Shown here: in pieces, positions 1-7,538 of the stretch | Position numbering within the stretch: position 1 is the first letter of the stretch | Layout of the letters: each line of letters begins with the position of its first letter | Source: Planctomycetota bacterium | GTDB taxonomy: Bacteria; Planctomycetota; MHYJ01; JACPRB01 | Length of the DNA: 37,979 bases | Assembly (NCBI GenBank): GCA_035574235.1 | Contig: DATLZA010000076.1 | Coordinates: forward strand, 1 to 37,979 | Direction: 5' to 3' | Program-made: the position numbers and the translations under genes | Notes under the pieces: model-generated | What the model saw: the letters and a program-made list of their open reading frames with translations, nothing else | Told to the model about the DNA's origin: nothing | Databases searched by the model: none

Positions 1-101
1 CCGGGCTCGCTTCGCTCGCCGAGGGTGAGGGCGCGCGAAGAGGAAAAACTATGGGTTTAAAGAAAATGAGGAGCGGGACCACGTTGATCCGGTCGGAGGA
101 C

Positions 102-136
102 TGAGATATTCGGTGGCCCTAAAAATGGGGAGCACC
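102..136 (+). repeat. Upstream repeat, copy 1
   Basis: This copy begins TGAGATATTCGGT and ends GGGGAGCACC. It aligns to 1023-1056 with 30 matches in 35 columns and one gap. It lies just before, or across the start of, the first methyltransferase gene. A weaker version lies at 4536-4565. Its role is unknown; it could be a leader or regulatory element, or a leftover of cassette exchange. Confidence 0.6.
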
Positions 137-151
137 CCCGACGGATACGGT

Positions 152-907
152 ATGAGCCCATCCGAGAACCAAGCGAAAGACTATCGCGCCCGCATTTACG
201 AGCGATACGCGAGCCGCTTCCAGGATGCTCCCGCTGCTCCCGACCCGGCGGCCGCGCGGCGCTGGGGGCGCGCCTATCGCCATTATCTGCGCGGCTGGCT
301 GCCCTCCCGGCCGGATGCGCACATCCTGGATCTGGCGTGCGGATACGGTCGATTGCTCCAATTCTATTGCGATATGGGCTACACCAATGTCTACGGTGTG
401 GACGTCAGCCCCGAGCAAGTGGCCCACGCGCGGAAGGTCACCCCCCAGGTCACTGAATCCGATGCCCTGGATTTCCTAGCCGAACATCCGGGTCGATTCG
501 ATCTGATCTCCGGTCTGGACATCGTCGAGCACTTCCGTAAAGACGAGGTGCTCCGTTTTCTCGATTTGTGCTACGCCGCCCTGAGACCCGGCGGGCGACT
601 GATTCTCCAGACACCCAATGCAGACAGCCCGTGGGGAACCCAGCATCGTTACAACGATTTTACACACGAGGTTATCTTCAATCAGAACGCCCTATCGCGC
701 CTCATGAACCTTACGGGATTCGAAGCCGTCGTGGCGCGGGAGCAGGGTCCGATTCCCTGGGGCTATAGCCTTGCGTCGACGGTACGCTGGTGTCTCTGGC
801 AGTTGATCCGCGCGGGGCTCCTGGCGTGGAATCTCGTTGAAACGGGCGATGCGGGAAGCGGGGTGCTTACGCGGATCTTTATAATTTCTGGTCAGAGGGG
901 GCCGTAG
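152..907 (+). CDS. Class I SAM-dependent methyltransferase
   Basis: This is a 251-residue Rossmann-fold methyltransferase. The SAM-binding motif I, ILDLACGYG, is at about residues 58-66, the acidic strand-2 motif YGVDVSP follows at about 81-87, and a 'LRPGGRLILQTPN' strand comes later, all typical of the Methyltransf_23/11 group. It probably methylates a sugar or sugar-lipid intermediate, given the polysaccharide genes that follow; the substrate cannot be read from the sequence. I chose ATG 152 because the protein then begins MSPSENQAKDYRARIYERYA, the usual kind of N-terminus. GTG 113 (GGAGGA 12 bases upstream) and ATG 125 are in-frame alternatives, and both fall inside the repeat at 102-136. 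It is the first gene of the plus-strand cluster, and 181 bases separate its end from the next start. Confidence 0.85.
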   Translation: MSPSENQAKDYRARIYERYASRFQDAPAAPDPAAARRWGRAYRHYLRGWLPSRPDAHILDLACGYGRLLQFYCDMGYTNVYGVDVSPEQVAHARKVTPQVTESDALDFLAEHPGRFDLISGLDIVEHFRKDEVLRFLDLCYAALRPGGRLILQTPNADSPWGTQHRYNDFTHEVIFNQNALSRLMNLTGFEAVVAREQGPIPWGYSLASTVRWCLWQLIRAGLLAWNLVETGDAGSGVLTRIFIISGQRGP

Positions 908-922
908 AACAAGATTTTCGGC

Positions 923-944
923 AGAATGCACGAAACGGCATTCT
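923..944 (+). terminator. Weak hairpin after the first gene
   Basis: AGAATGC (923-929) and GCATTCT (938-944) form a perfect 7-bp stem with an 8-base loop, 16 bases after the methyltransferase stop. Only a short TT follows, so termination is doubtful. It could equally be an attenuator or mRNA-processing hairpin. Confidence 0.25.
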
Positions 945-1022
945 TTACGCGGCGGCGCCCTTTGACCCGTCCCCCAGGAGCGTGCAGAACGGCCCAATTC
1001 AGATTCTTGATGATCGCGGGAT

Positions 1023-1056
1023 TGAGATATTCGGTAGCCTTGAAATGGGCAGCACC
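1023..1056 (+). repeat. Upstream repeat, copy 2
   Basis: This is the second copy of the element at 102-136, placed 33 bases before the FkbM gene. Within it an ATG (1045) opens a frame that stops after four codons (MGST). The same four codons in copy 1 run on in frame with the first gene. It contains CGGTAGC, the heart of the enterobacterial RfaH ops element; this may be chance. Confidence 0.6.
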
Positions 1057-1088
1057 TGAGACTTCTGAGATCCGTGTCGGTTGACCCT

Positions 1089-1958
1089 ATGACGGTTCTG
1101 AATCATCTTATTCGGTGGATTCCTTCTTCCCTTCGATGGCGTATTGGTCGCACCCTTTATATGCATGCCCGGGGAGACATTCCGAACGACATGCGAACTA
1201 ATGGTGAGCTTTTTCTGCAGCGCCGCGTACTCGACCTGAACCTGCGCAAACCGAACGTTCAGCGACGTCTTGTACTCCTTGACGTGGGGGCGAACCTCGG
1301 CGATTGGACTGCATATGCCTTGGCTCATATCGATCGTCATTGGGGCTCCGACTGCCCCGTATCAATAATCGCTTTTGAGCCTGACCCTGCGGCGGCCGAA
1401 CATCTGAGGCATCGCTTTCAAGCCAGAAGAGAAGTCCGGATCGAACAGATTGCGCTTTCATCACGAAGCGGTACGGCCGCTTTTTTCCGCACCGGGAGCG
1501 CACGCGGAACGAATTCACTCTATCCCGCAAGTAACGAACCCCTCGACATTCTTTCCATTCGAACTGAAGCGGTTTCTTCCTATTGTGCAAACAGAGGTAT
1601 AGACCGCATCGACTTGATGAAGGTGGATGCGGAAGGACACGACTGCGAGGTTATTCTGGGCGCGAAGGAGCTTTTGCAGACGGAACGGATCACGCTCCTT
1701 CAATTCGAATACAACCACCGATGGATTTTTGCGCGTCGATTTCTAAAGGACGTTTTCGAAATCATCGGATCCTTACCATATTCCCTCGGCAAGCTTCAAT
1801 CGGACCACGTGCTGATTTTCGATGCCTGGCATTTCGAACTGGAGCGCTTCTTCGAAGGCAACTATGTTCTGATTCACGAACGCGCCGCTGGATGGCTTCC
1901 CGCGCGCAAGCTGGTCTGGGATAAATCGAATACCGCGAAAATACGGTCCTTGGTTTAG
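1089..1958 (+). CDS. FkbM family methyltransferase
   Basis: This 289-residue protein carries the FkbM signature: DVGANLGDW at about residues 65-73 (SAM-binding loop), an acidic motif IIAFEPDP about 30 residues later, and KVDAEGHDCEVILGA at about 177-191, which matches the family's hallmark D-x-E-G-x-E-like segment. FkbM proteins O-methylate sugars and polyketides and are frequent in capsule loci, so a sugar O-methyl group on the polymer is likely. I used ATG 1089; GTG 1074 is in frame and would add five residues, and neither has a clear ribosome binding site. It begins the GC-poorer block that runs to about 4.56 kb and lies 16 bases before the next gene. Confidence 0.85.
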   Translation: MTVLNHLIRWIPSSLRWRIGRTLYMHARGDIPNDMRTNGELFLQRRVLDLNLRKPNVQRRLVLLDVGANLGDWTAYALAHIDRHWGSDCPVSIIAFEPDPAAAEHLRHRFQARREVRIEQIALSSRSGTAAFFRTGSARGTNSLYPASNEPLDILSIRTEAVSSYCANRGIDRIDLMKVDAEGHDCEVILGAKELLQTERITLLQFEYNHRWIFARRFLKDVFEIIGSLPYSLGKLQSDHVLIFDAWHFELERFFEGNYVLIHERAAGWLPARKLVWDKSNTAKIRSLV

Positions 1959-1974
1959 CGCGCGAGCGTCGGAA

Positions 1975-3000
1975 ATGCGTGTTCTTTATATCGGACAACT
2001 CTGGAAAGGAGGCACGTGCCTCGCACGCGCGGAAGCGCTGCGTGAACATGGCTGGAACGTCATACCGTTCGACATCACCCCTTACCTTAACCACAGATTC
2101 ACGATTTGGTCTGCCGTCCAGAACAGATTCCTCTTAGGACCGCACGTCGCGCGTTTCAACGCTGATGTCTTGAGGGCCGCACATGAGTACGGCCGTCTCG
2201 ACTTCGTTTGGGTGGATAAGGGGCGTTGGCTGTGGAGTTCCACCCTACGTGAGCTTAAGCGTGTTTCGGGAGGCCTCGCAATACACTACACTCCGGATCC
2301 CGCCTTCATCGTCCACACAAGCCGCCATTTCAACGCGTGCATTCCATTCTATGACCTTTGTATCACCACGAAGCGTTACGAGATTAACACATATCGGGAA
2401 AAGGGAGCGTCGAACGTTGTGTTTGCATGGCAAGGAATAGATGACCGGTTCGTACGTCTCGCAGAATGCGCGCGGACGGAGGGACGCCGCTTTGATTTGG
2501 TCTTCGTGGGTCATGCGGAGGCACACTATGTCTCGCATCTAAGGGCGGCTCGCATGGTCACCAGAAATATGCGCGTTCAGGGCCCTGGTTGGGAGCGCCT
2601 GGCCAAAAGGGAGCCGGATTGGATGCCTGTTGTCGGCCCCCCGGTATGGGGAGATCTTATGACGAGAACGCTGGCCGAAGGAAAGATTGGCATCGGACTC
2701 TTGTCAAAATTGTGTCCGGACACGTTCACTACGCGTTCGTTCGAAATCCCTGGAGCAGGGGCCATGCTCCTCGCCGAACGAACTCGCGACCACCTGGAAA
2801 TCTTCGAGGAAAATCACGAAGCTGTGTTCTTCAGCTCAAAGGAAGAAATGCTGGCTAAGTTGTCCCACTATGTGAAGAATGAATCCGCGCGCCGCCGTAT
2901 CGCGGAAGCCGGCCGTACCCGTGTTTTAAAATCGTTTCTTTGGCGCGACGTGCTCGCTTCCGTCATTCGTCATATCGAGCAACTGAGACATGCCTCTTAA
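1975..3000 (+). CDS. CgeB-like glycosyltransferase
   Basis: This 341-residue glycosyltransferase resembles the CgeB / Glyco_trans_1_2 group. The first half holds the segment IHYTPDP followed by CITTKRYEINTYREKGA, which in this group forms the acceptor-side domain. The C-terminal half has TFTTRSFEIPGAGAMLL, a version of the 'T-x-R-x-F-E-x-x-G-x-G' donor-site signature, and ends with the usual FLWRDVL-type helix. It probably transfers a sugar from a nucleotide donor onto the growing lipid-linked unit in the cytoplasm; sugar and linkage are unknown. There is no transmembrane segment. Its 3' end overlaps the next gene by 11 bases, pointing to translational coupling. Codon use is less GC-biased than in genes after 4.6 kb. 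Confidence 0.75.
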   Translation: MRVLYIGQLWKGGTCLARAEALREHGWNVIPFDITPYLNHRFTIWSAVQNRFLLGPHVARFNADVLRAAHEYGRLDFVWVDKGRWLWSSTLRELKRVSGGLAIHYTPDPAFIVHTSRHFNACIPFYDLCITTKRYEINTYREKGASNVVFAWQGIDDRFVRLAECARTEGRRFDLVFVGHAEAHYVSHLRAARMVTRNMRVQGPGWERLAKREPDWMPVVGPPVWGDLMTRTLAEGKIGIGLLSKLCPDTFTTRSFEIPGAGAMLLAERTRDHLEIFEENHEAVFFSSKEEMLAKLSHYVKNESARRRIAEAGRTRVLKSFLWRDVLASVIRHIEQLRHAS

Positions 3001-4495
3001 CATTGCGCCTAGACCGGATAATCCGATCCCCGGCCATTCGCACCGCTTCATGCTCGCGTATACGACAGGAGCGATTGTTCTCTATGCCTGCCTTCTGGCG
3101 CATGGCGAACGTGATTTTATCCACTTTGGAAATGCGATCCTGCCACCGAGTTTGGGACTCATCTGTCTCTGGACGTGCTACCGCATGGTAAGGAAGGAGG
3201 CCTTAACCCTTTGCTCTCCCTTGCCATGGTTTCTCCTGGCTTGGTCAGTCTATTACGCCGTGGGGTCCCTCGTGTATGTCTACGGAAGCCCAGAAACGAT
3301 TTCGTACCTCGACACATTATATCCTGTTGATCCACAGACTTTGCTCCGGACAAATCTCCTCAATGCTCTGGCCCTTCTGATTGTGGTTTCGACGGCAGCG
3401 CTCCTGCGAATATCACGCTCTTCTGGCAAGGATCCAGCCGTTCATCTCATTCATGACCCTTTCAAGGTAGCAATAGTCTTTCTTGCCATCGGAATGCCGG
3501 TCAAGTATCTCCTGGAGTGGCCCTATGTCGTCGGCTTGCTGGACTACACCCTTCCTGGAGCTATCCAGTACCTTGGAAGCCTCTCAGGCGTCGCTCAAAT
3601 TCCCCTTGCCGTCGCTTCGACCGGGAAGCGCCGGCTAACCCGTTGGCTTCTTTGGGGAAACCTCACGCTGGAGCTCGCCTTCGGGGTTGCCATTCTTTCC
3701 AAACTTCACATTCTCCTTACGATCATATGGACCTGTCTCGGATTTCACTTCATCCGTCCCAACGTCCATCGTCTTATTCTCACTGGGGTTGTTTTGGCAA
3801 TTATGTATGCCTTCCTGCTTTCGCCATTCGTCAACTTCGCAAGATCAATTTTGAATCACCCTTCCGCGCAGAACCTTGCCGAGGTCGCAGAGACGCTTGG
3901 CTTTTATGTATACGCGGGTGGCGAAACCACGCCCCACGCACTGTCGGGGGTACAAGGATGGTGGTCGAGACTATCCTATTCCAACGTCCAGGCATTTGCC
4001 ATGGATCAATACGACCAAGGAGCAGCCGGCTGGACCTTCCATCGAATACCTTTCGTGTTCCTTCCAAGAGTTTTCCTTCACGACAAACCTATCATGACTC
4101 CAGGAAGAGAATTCACCTACACCTTGCGAGGAACAGAACATTCTTCGACTGGCCTCGGTTTTGCGGCTGAGGCGTATTGGCATGGTGGATGGCTTGCCGT
4201 CTTCTGCGTATGCGGATACGTCGGCCTTTTGTTTACCGTTTTGGGCAAAATCTGTTGGCACGCCGTACGGTCACACCGATGGCTGTATACCCCCGCTATT
4301 TGCAAGGCAATCCTGCTTGGACTCCGTCCGGATGATTGGTTTGTGCCTGCTTACATTGGAGGTGTACTTCATGTAGCCGTTATGACCCTCGTTTTGCACA
4401 TTCTTTTCAGACGTCTTGTCTGCACGAACATACCGTCCCCCCGTCAACGAAGCCGTCGACTATCCCACGTCAACAAGCCTCTGGCGTTGTCCTGA
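2990..4495 (+). CDS. Wzy-like polysaccharide polymerase
   Basis: This is a 501-residue polytopic membrane protein with roughly ten or more hydrophobic segments spread over its length. The stretch around residues 345-400 includes RIPFVFLPRVFLHDKP followed by a Gly/His-rich loop and another membrane helix. The 'P-R-x-x-x-x-D-K-P' pattern before a late periplasmic loop is familiar from O-antigen/exopolysaccharide polymerases, which join repeat units on the periplasmic face. Such proteins diverge fast, so the call rests on topology, this motif and context. It starts 11 bases inside the preceding glycosyltransferase gene. It is the GC-poorest gene in the window (one sampled 60-base line has 29 G/C), as is common for imported serotype-specific polymerases. 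Confidence 0.7.
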   Translation: MPLNIAPRPDNPIPGHSHRFMLAYTTGAIVLYACLLAHGERDFIHFGNAILPPSLGLICLWTCYRMVRKEALTLCSPLPWFLLAWSVYYAVGSLVYVYGSPETISYLDTLYPVDPQTLLRTNLLNALALLIVVSTAALLRISRSSGKDPAVHLIHDPFKVAIVFLAIGMPVKYLLEWPYVVGLLDYTLPGAIQYLGSLSGVAQIPLAVASTGKRRLTRWLLWGNLTLELAFGVAILSKLHILLTIIWTCLGFHFIRPNVHRLILTGVVLAIMYAFLLSPFVNFARSILNHPSAQNLAEVAETLGFYVYAGGETTPHALSGVQGWWSRLSYSNVQAFAMDQYDQGAAGWTFHRIPFVFLPRVFLHDKPIMTPGREFTYTLRGTEHSSTGLGFAAEAYWHGGWLAVFCVCGYVGLLFTVLGKICWHAVRSHRWLYTPAICKAILLGLRPDDWFVPAYIGGVLHVAVMTLVLHILFRRLVCTNIPSPRQRSRRLSHVNKPLALS

Positions 4496-4523
4496 AGACT
4501 GGAGTTCCGAAGCCATGCCCTGT

Positions 4524-4535
4524 TATTTGCAAATA
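4524..4535. promoter_or_regulatory. 12-bp perfect palindrome
   Basis: TATTTGCAAATA is a perfect palindrome in the 81-base gap between the polymerase and the next glycosyltransferase. It is immediately followed by TAGAAT (4534-4539), a possible -10 box without a good -35, and by the degenerate repeat at 4536. It could be an operator, but nothing proves a function. Confidence 0.35.
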
Positions 4536-4565
4536 GAATATTCGGATAAACTTTAAACCGGGCAG
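4536..4565 (+). repeat. Upstream repeat, degenerate copy 3
   Basis: GAATATTCGG is followed 6 bases on by CTTTAAAC and then by GGGCAG, in the same order as in copy 2 but with 2-base spacing differences. It lies 11 bases before the start of the next gene and at the boundary where GC content rises. Confidence 0.3.
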
Positions 4566-4576
4566 TGACAGGCGCG

Positions 4577-5713
4577 ATGCGGATCGTCCATATCCTTCCC
4601 GCCCTGGGCATCGAAGCCTCGGGACCCGTCTATTCGGTCACCCGCCTCTGCGAAAGCCTCCGCGAGGAAGGCGCCGAATCCCAAATCGCCATCACCGACT
4701 ATGTCCGGGGACTCTCTTTTCCAGACTACGTAAAGGTGTTCCCGCTGGGCTTCGGCCCGCGATCACTCTGCAGGTCACCCCGGATGGCGCGGTGGCTGCT
4801 CACCCAGGCCGTCCAGGACCGCCTCGACGTGATCCACAGTCATGGACTCTGGACCATGCCCAATGTGTATCCCGGAAGGGCACGAAGACGGTCCAACGCC
4901 AGACTCGTCGTATCACCGCGGGGAACCCTCTCTCCGTGGAGCCTGAACCACCATCGTATCCGCAAGCGCATTTTCTGGAAACTCCTCCAGTCCCAGGTCC
5001 TTGAGCGCGCCGATTGTCTGCACGCCACATCCGAGCAGGAATATCGGGATATACGCGCCCTCGGCTTTACCCAGCCCATCTGCATCATTCCGAACGGAAT
5101 CGATATCCCCCCTCCGCGATCTTCTCCTCCGGCCAGCCCCCCCCTACTGCTTTTCCTGGGCCGACTCCATCCCAAGAAGGGAGTAGACCTGCTCCTCCAA
5201 GCCTGGCGGGAAGTACAAGACACATTCCCCGATTGGCGCCTGGTCATCGCAGGACCCGACAATGACGGATATCTCGCTACTCTCCAGGCCTTGGCCCGTT
5301 CGTTGAACCTGCAAAGAATCGTCTTTCCCGGCCCTCTCTATGGAGACGAAAAGCTTGCGGCCTACCGGGAAGCAAGCCTTTATGTGCTCCCGACGCATTC
5401 TGAGAATTTCGGTCTGACGGTTGCCGAAGCGCTCGCGGCAGGAACCCCCGTCATCACCACCAAGGGGGCCCCATGGGCCGAGCTTGTCCGTGAACACGCA
5501 GGATGGTGGATCGAGCCCACCGTGCAGTCCCTCGTGGATTGCCTTCGCGAGGCCCTCTCCCTTCCGGTTGAGCGCTTGATAGAGATGGGCGAGAAGGGCC
5601 GTCAGTGGATGGAACGAACTTACTCGTGGAAAACGCTTGCCCGCCGGACGCTTTCCACTTACCAATGGCTCCTTACCGGGGGCCCGCCGCCCGCCTGGGT
5701 CCGATGCTCGTGA
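4577..5713 (+). CDS. GT4 family glycosyltransferase
   Basis: This 378-residue GT-B fold enzyme opens MRIVHILPALGIEASGPVYS, the typical GT4 first strand and glycine loop. The donor domain begins with FLGRLHPKKGVDLLLQAW near residue 190, and the retaining-GT4 motif ENFGLTVAEALAAGTPV (the E-x7-E pair) is near 277-293. It would add one sugar to the repeat unit at the cytoplasmic face. I used ATG 4577 because it gives the canonical MRIVHI start; GTG 4565 is in frame but lies inside the repeat at 4536-4565. It overlaps the next gene by 10 bases. GC content is higher here than in the preceding block. Confidence 0.9.
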   Translation: MRIVHILPALGIEASGPVYSVTRLCESLREEGAESQIAITDYVRGLSFPDYVKVFPLGFGPRSLCRSPRMARWLLTQAVQDRLDVIHSHGLWTMPNVYPGRARRRSNARLVVSPRGTLSPWSLNHHRIRKRIFWKLLQSQVLERADCLHATSEQEYRDIRALGFTQPICIIPNGIDIPPPRSSPPASPPLLLFLGRLHPKKGVDLLLQAWREVQDTFPDWRLVIAGPDNDGYLATLQALARSLNLQRIVFPGPLYGDEKLAAYREASLYVLPTHSENFGLTVAEALAAGTPVITTKGAPWAELVREHAGWWIEPTVQSLVDCLREALSLPVERLIEMGEKGRQWMERTYSWKTLARRTLSTYQWLLTGGPPPAWVRCS

Positions 5714-6630
5714 AGGAGAAAACCTCAACGTCTCAAGAACCCGCCTGCCCCATTTGCGGCACGGCGGCACCCTCCCCGTTTCGCTTCCAACTCCTTCGCT
5801 GCACGACGTGCACCGTCATCCTGAACCCGGTCATTTATCGCTCCGGAACGGCGGAGATACTCAACGAAGAAACGTTCGGGGACGGGTATGAGCCTGAACG
5901 ATCCTTCTGGGTCCGCTGGTTCAACTCCTGGAAAAACCGCCGGTACCTCGGATACCTGCGCGACCTCGGCGTCACCCAGGGAAGACTTCTCGAAGTGGGC
6001 GTGGGGAGCGGCTCGTTCCTGAGGGCCGCCCGCTCCGCAGGCTTCACGGTGACGGGATGCGATCTCTCAGAAACCGTCTGCAGACGCATCGAGGAACGAT
6101 GGGGCATCCCCATGCACCGGGGAAGCCTCGACCTCCTGCCGCCCGCCCAGTGGGATGTCGTCGTCATGAATCACGTGCTGGAGCACGTGCAGGATCCCGT
6201 CGATTTCCTTCGAGCCGCCCGCCGGCGCCTCCGCCCTGGGGGCGTCCTCCACGTCGCCGTGCCCAACGTCGCATGCATCGAAGCCTTGTTCCCCGGATGG
6301 AACTGTTATCTGCCCTGCCATCTTTCATATTTCACGCCGCAGAGTTTGTCTCAAACGCTCCGGCGAGCGGGCTTCCAGGTGGAGCGGCGCCTCACCCATG
6401 AAAACTTTTCGACTTGGTTCCTCACGGGGCTGAGAACGCTTCTTGGCGTTTCTACCGCCTCCTCCCCTGCTCTGGCGGCGTCGCTGAGACGGGTCCCCTC
6501 CTGGTGGCCCCTGGTGGAGTTCCCGTACCGGCTCCTCATGGTCGGAACCGGCTTCCTAACGACGCCTCTCCGGAAACTTCAGTCGGCTTTCGAACGAGGC
6601 GATGAAGTCATCGCCCTGGCGAGAGCGTGA
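5704..6630 (+). CDS. Zinc-ribbon class I methyltransferase
   Basis: This is a 308-residue protein. The N-terminus has two Cys pairs, CPIC (15-18) and CTTC (33-36), a small zinc-ribbon-like module found in many sugar and natural-product methyltransferases. The SAM site LLEVGVGSGSF is at about 95-105, and VVMNHVLEHVQDP, a typical motif of Methyltransf_23 proteins, follows. The reading frame is open upstream to 5605, but that part lies inside the preceding gene in another frame. ATG 5704 overlaps its stop by 10 bases and gives the normal 'short tail, CxxC' start. It probably methylates a sugar nucleotide or polymer unit; the substrate is unknown. Its TGA overlaps the next ATG as TGATG. Confidence 0.85.
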   Translation: MLVKEKTSTSQEPACPICGTAAPSPFRFQLLRCTTCTVILNPVIYRSGTAEILNEETFGDGYEPERSFWVRWFNSWKNRRYLGYLRDLGVTQGRLLEVGVGSGSFLRAARSAGFTVTGCDLSETVCRRIEERWGIPMHRGSLDLLPPAQWDVVVMNHVLEHVQDPVDFLRAARRRLRPGGVLHVAVPNVACIEALFPGWNCYLPCHLSYFTPQSLSQTLRRAGFQVERRLTHENFSTWFLTGLRTLLGVSTASSPALAASLRRVPSWWPLVEFPYRLLMVGTGFLTTPLRKLQSAFERGDEVIALARA

Positions 6631-7511
6631 TGACGACCTCTCCCCCCCCGCCGGCCGATGTGTCCGTCATCATCCTCACCTACAACGAGGAAGCCAACAT
6701 CGCCCAGGCCCTTCGATCCGCGGCCGGATGGGCCCGGCAGATCTTCGTGGTCGATTCCTTCAGCACCGACCGCACCGTCGAAATCGCCCGATCGTTTCCC
6801 TGTGAAGTCGTGCAGCATCCCTTCGAGAACTATTCGAAGCAGAGAAACTTCGCCCTCTCCCATCTTCCCATCGGAACGGAATGGATTTTCTTCCTGGACG
6901 CCGACGAGTGGCTCCCGGAGACGCTCAAGGAGGAAATCCGGGAAACCATCCGGCGCGCTCCTCGGGAAAACGGATACTTCCTCAAGTGGCGCTTGATCTG
7001 GATGGGTCGCTGGATCCGGCGGGGTTACTACCCCACCTGGATCCTGCGCCTGGCCCGCCGCGGAAAAGTCCGCTGCGAAGACCGGCCCGTCAATGAACAC
7101 CTCGTCGTCGAAGGCCCGACGGGATATCTGAAAAACGACTTCATCCATGAGGACCGCAAGGGAATCACCTCCTGGATCGCCAAACACAACGCTTATGCCG
7201 CCCGCGAAGCCGAAGAATTGCTCCGCCGAAGAACGGCCGATTTCACGGAGATCCCGGCCCGGTTCGGAGGAACCCAGGCCGAGCGCAAGCGATGGATCCG
7301 AAAGAGAATCTGGGAGCGCCTTCCCCCTCTCGTGCGCCCTTTCCTGTACTTCGGTTATCGCTACTTCCTGCGGGGCGGGTTCCTGGACGGCAAGGCCGCC
7401 TTCGTTTATCATTTTCTCCATGCCCTATGGTTCCCGCTCCTCATCGACGTGAAGTATCTGGAACTTCGGGCGCGCGCCGAAGCGCCCCCCCGGTCGCCCG
7501 ACCGACCGTAA
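6630..7511 (+). CDS. GT2 family glycosyltransferase (WaaE/KdtX-like)
   Basis: This 293-residue GT-A enzyme shows VSVIILTYNEEANIAQAL at the start, VVDSFSTDRTVEIA as the nucleotide-binding strand, a conserved YSKQRNFAL segment and FLDADEW at about residue 88-94 as the metal-binding DXD. This combination, with the later HED-type motif (NDFIHEDRKG), matches the WaaE/KdtX-like branch that makes beta-linked glucosyl additions to LPS core and exopolysaccharides. The sugar is not provable here. The ATG shares its A with the upstream stop (TGATG), so translation is coupled; a GTG 3 bases earlier is possible. A gap of 27 bases precedes the amidotransferase gene. Confidence 0.88.
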   Translation: MTTSPPPPADVSVIILTYNEEANIAQALRSAAGWARQIFVVDSFSTDRTVEIARSFPCEVVQHPFENYSKQRNFALSHLPIGTEWIFFLDADEWLPETLKEEIRETIRRAPRENGYFLKWRLIWMGRWIRRGYYPTWILRLARRGKVRCEDRPVNEHLVVEGPTGYLKNDFIHEDRKGITSWIAKHNAYAAREAEELLRRRTADFTEIPARFGGTQAERKRWIRKRIWERLPPLVRPFLYFGYRYFLRGGFLDGKAAFVYHFLHALWFPLLIDVKYLELRARAEAPPRSPDRP

Positions 7512-7538
7512 TCTTCCTTCACGCCCCCCGCCCCTGAC

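Noticed and set aside
1-112. A gene fragment at the left edge.
   Set aside because: The first 112 bases have no convincing coding frame or motif; only a short GCTCGCTTCGCTCGC direct repeat and a GGAGGA at 95-100 are seen.
930-4560. An insertion sequence or integrase explaining the GC-poor block.
   Set aside because: No transposase, integrase, terminal inverted repeats or target-site duplication is visible.
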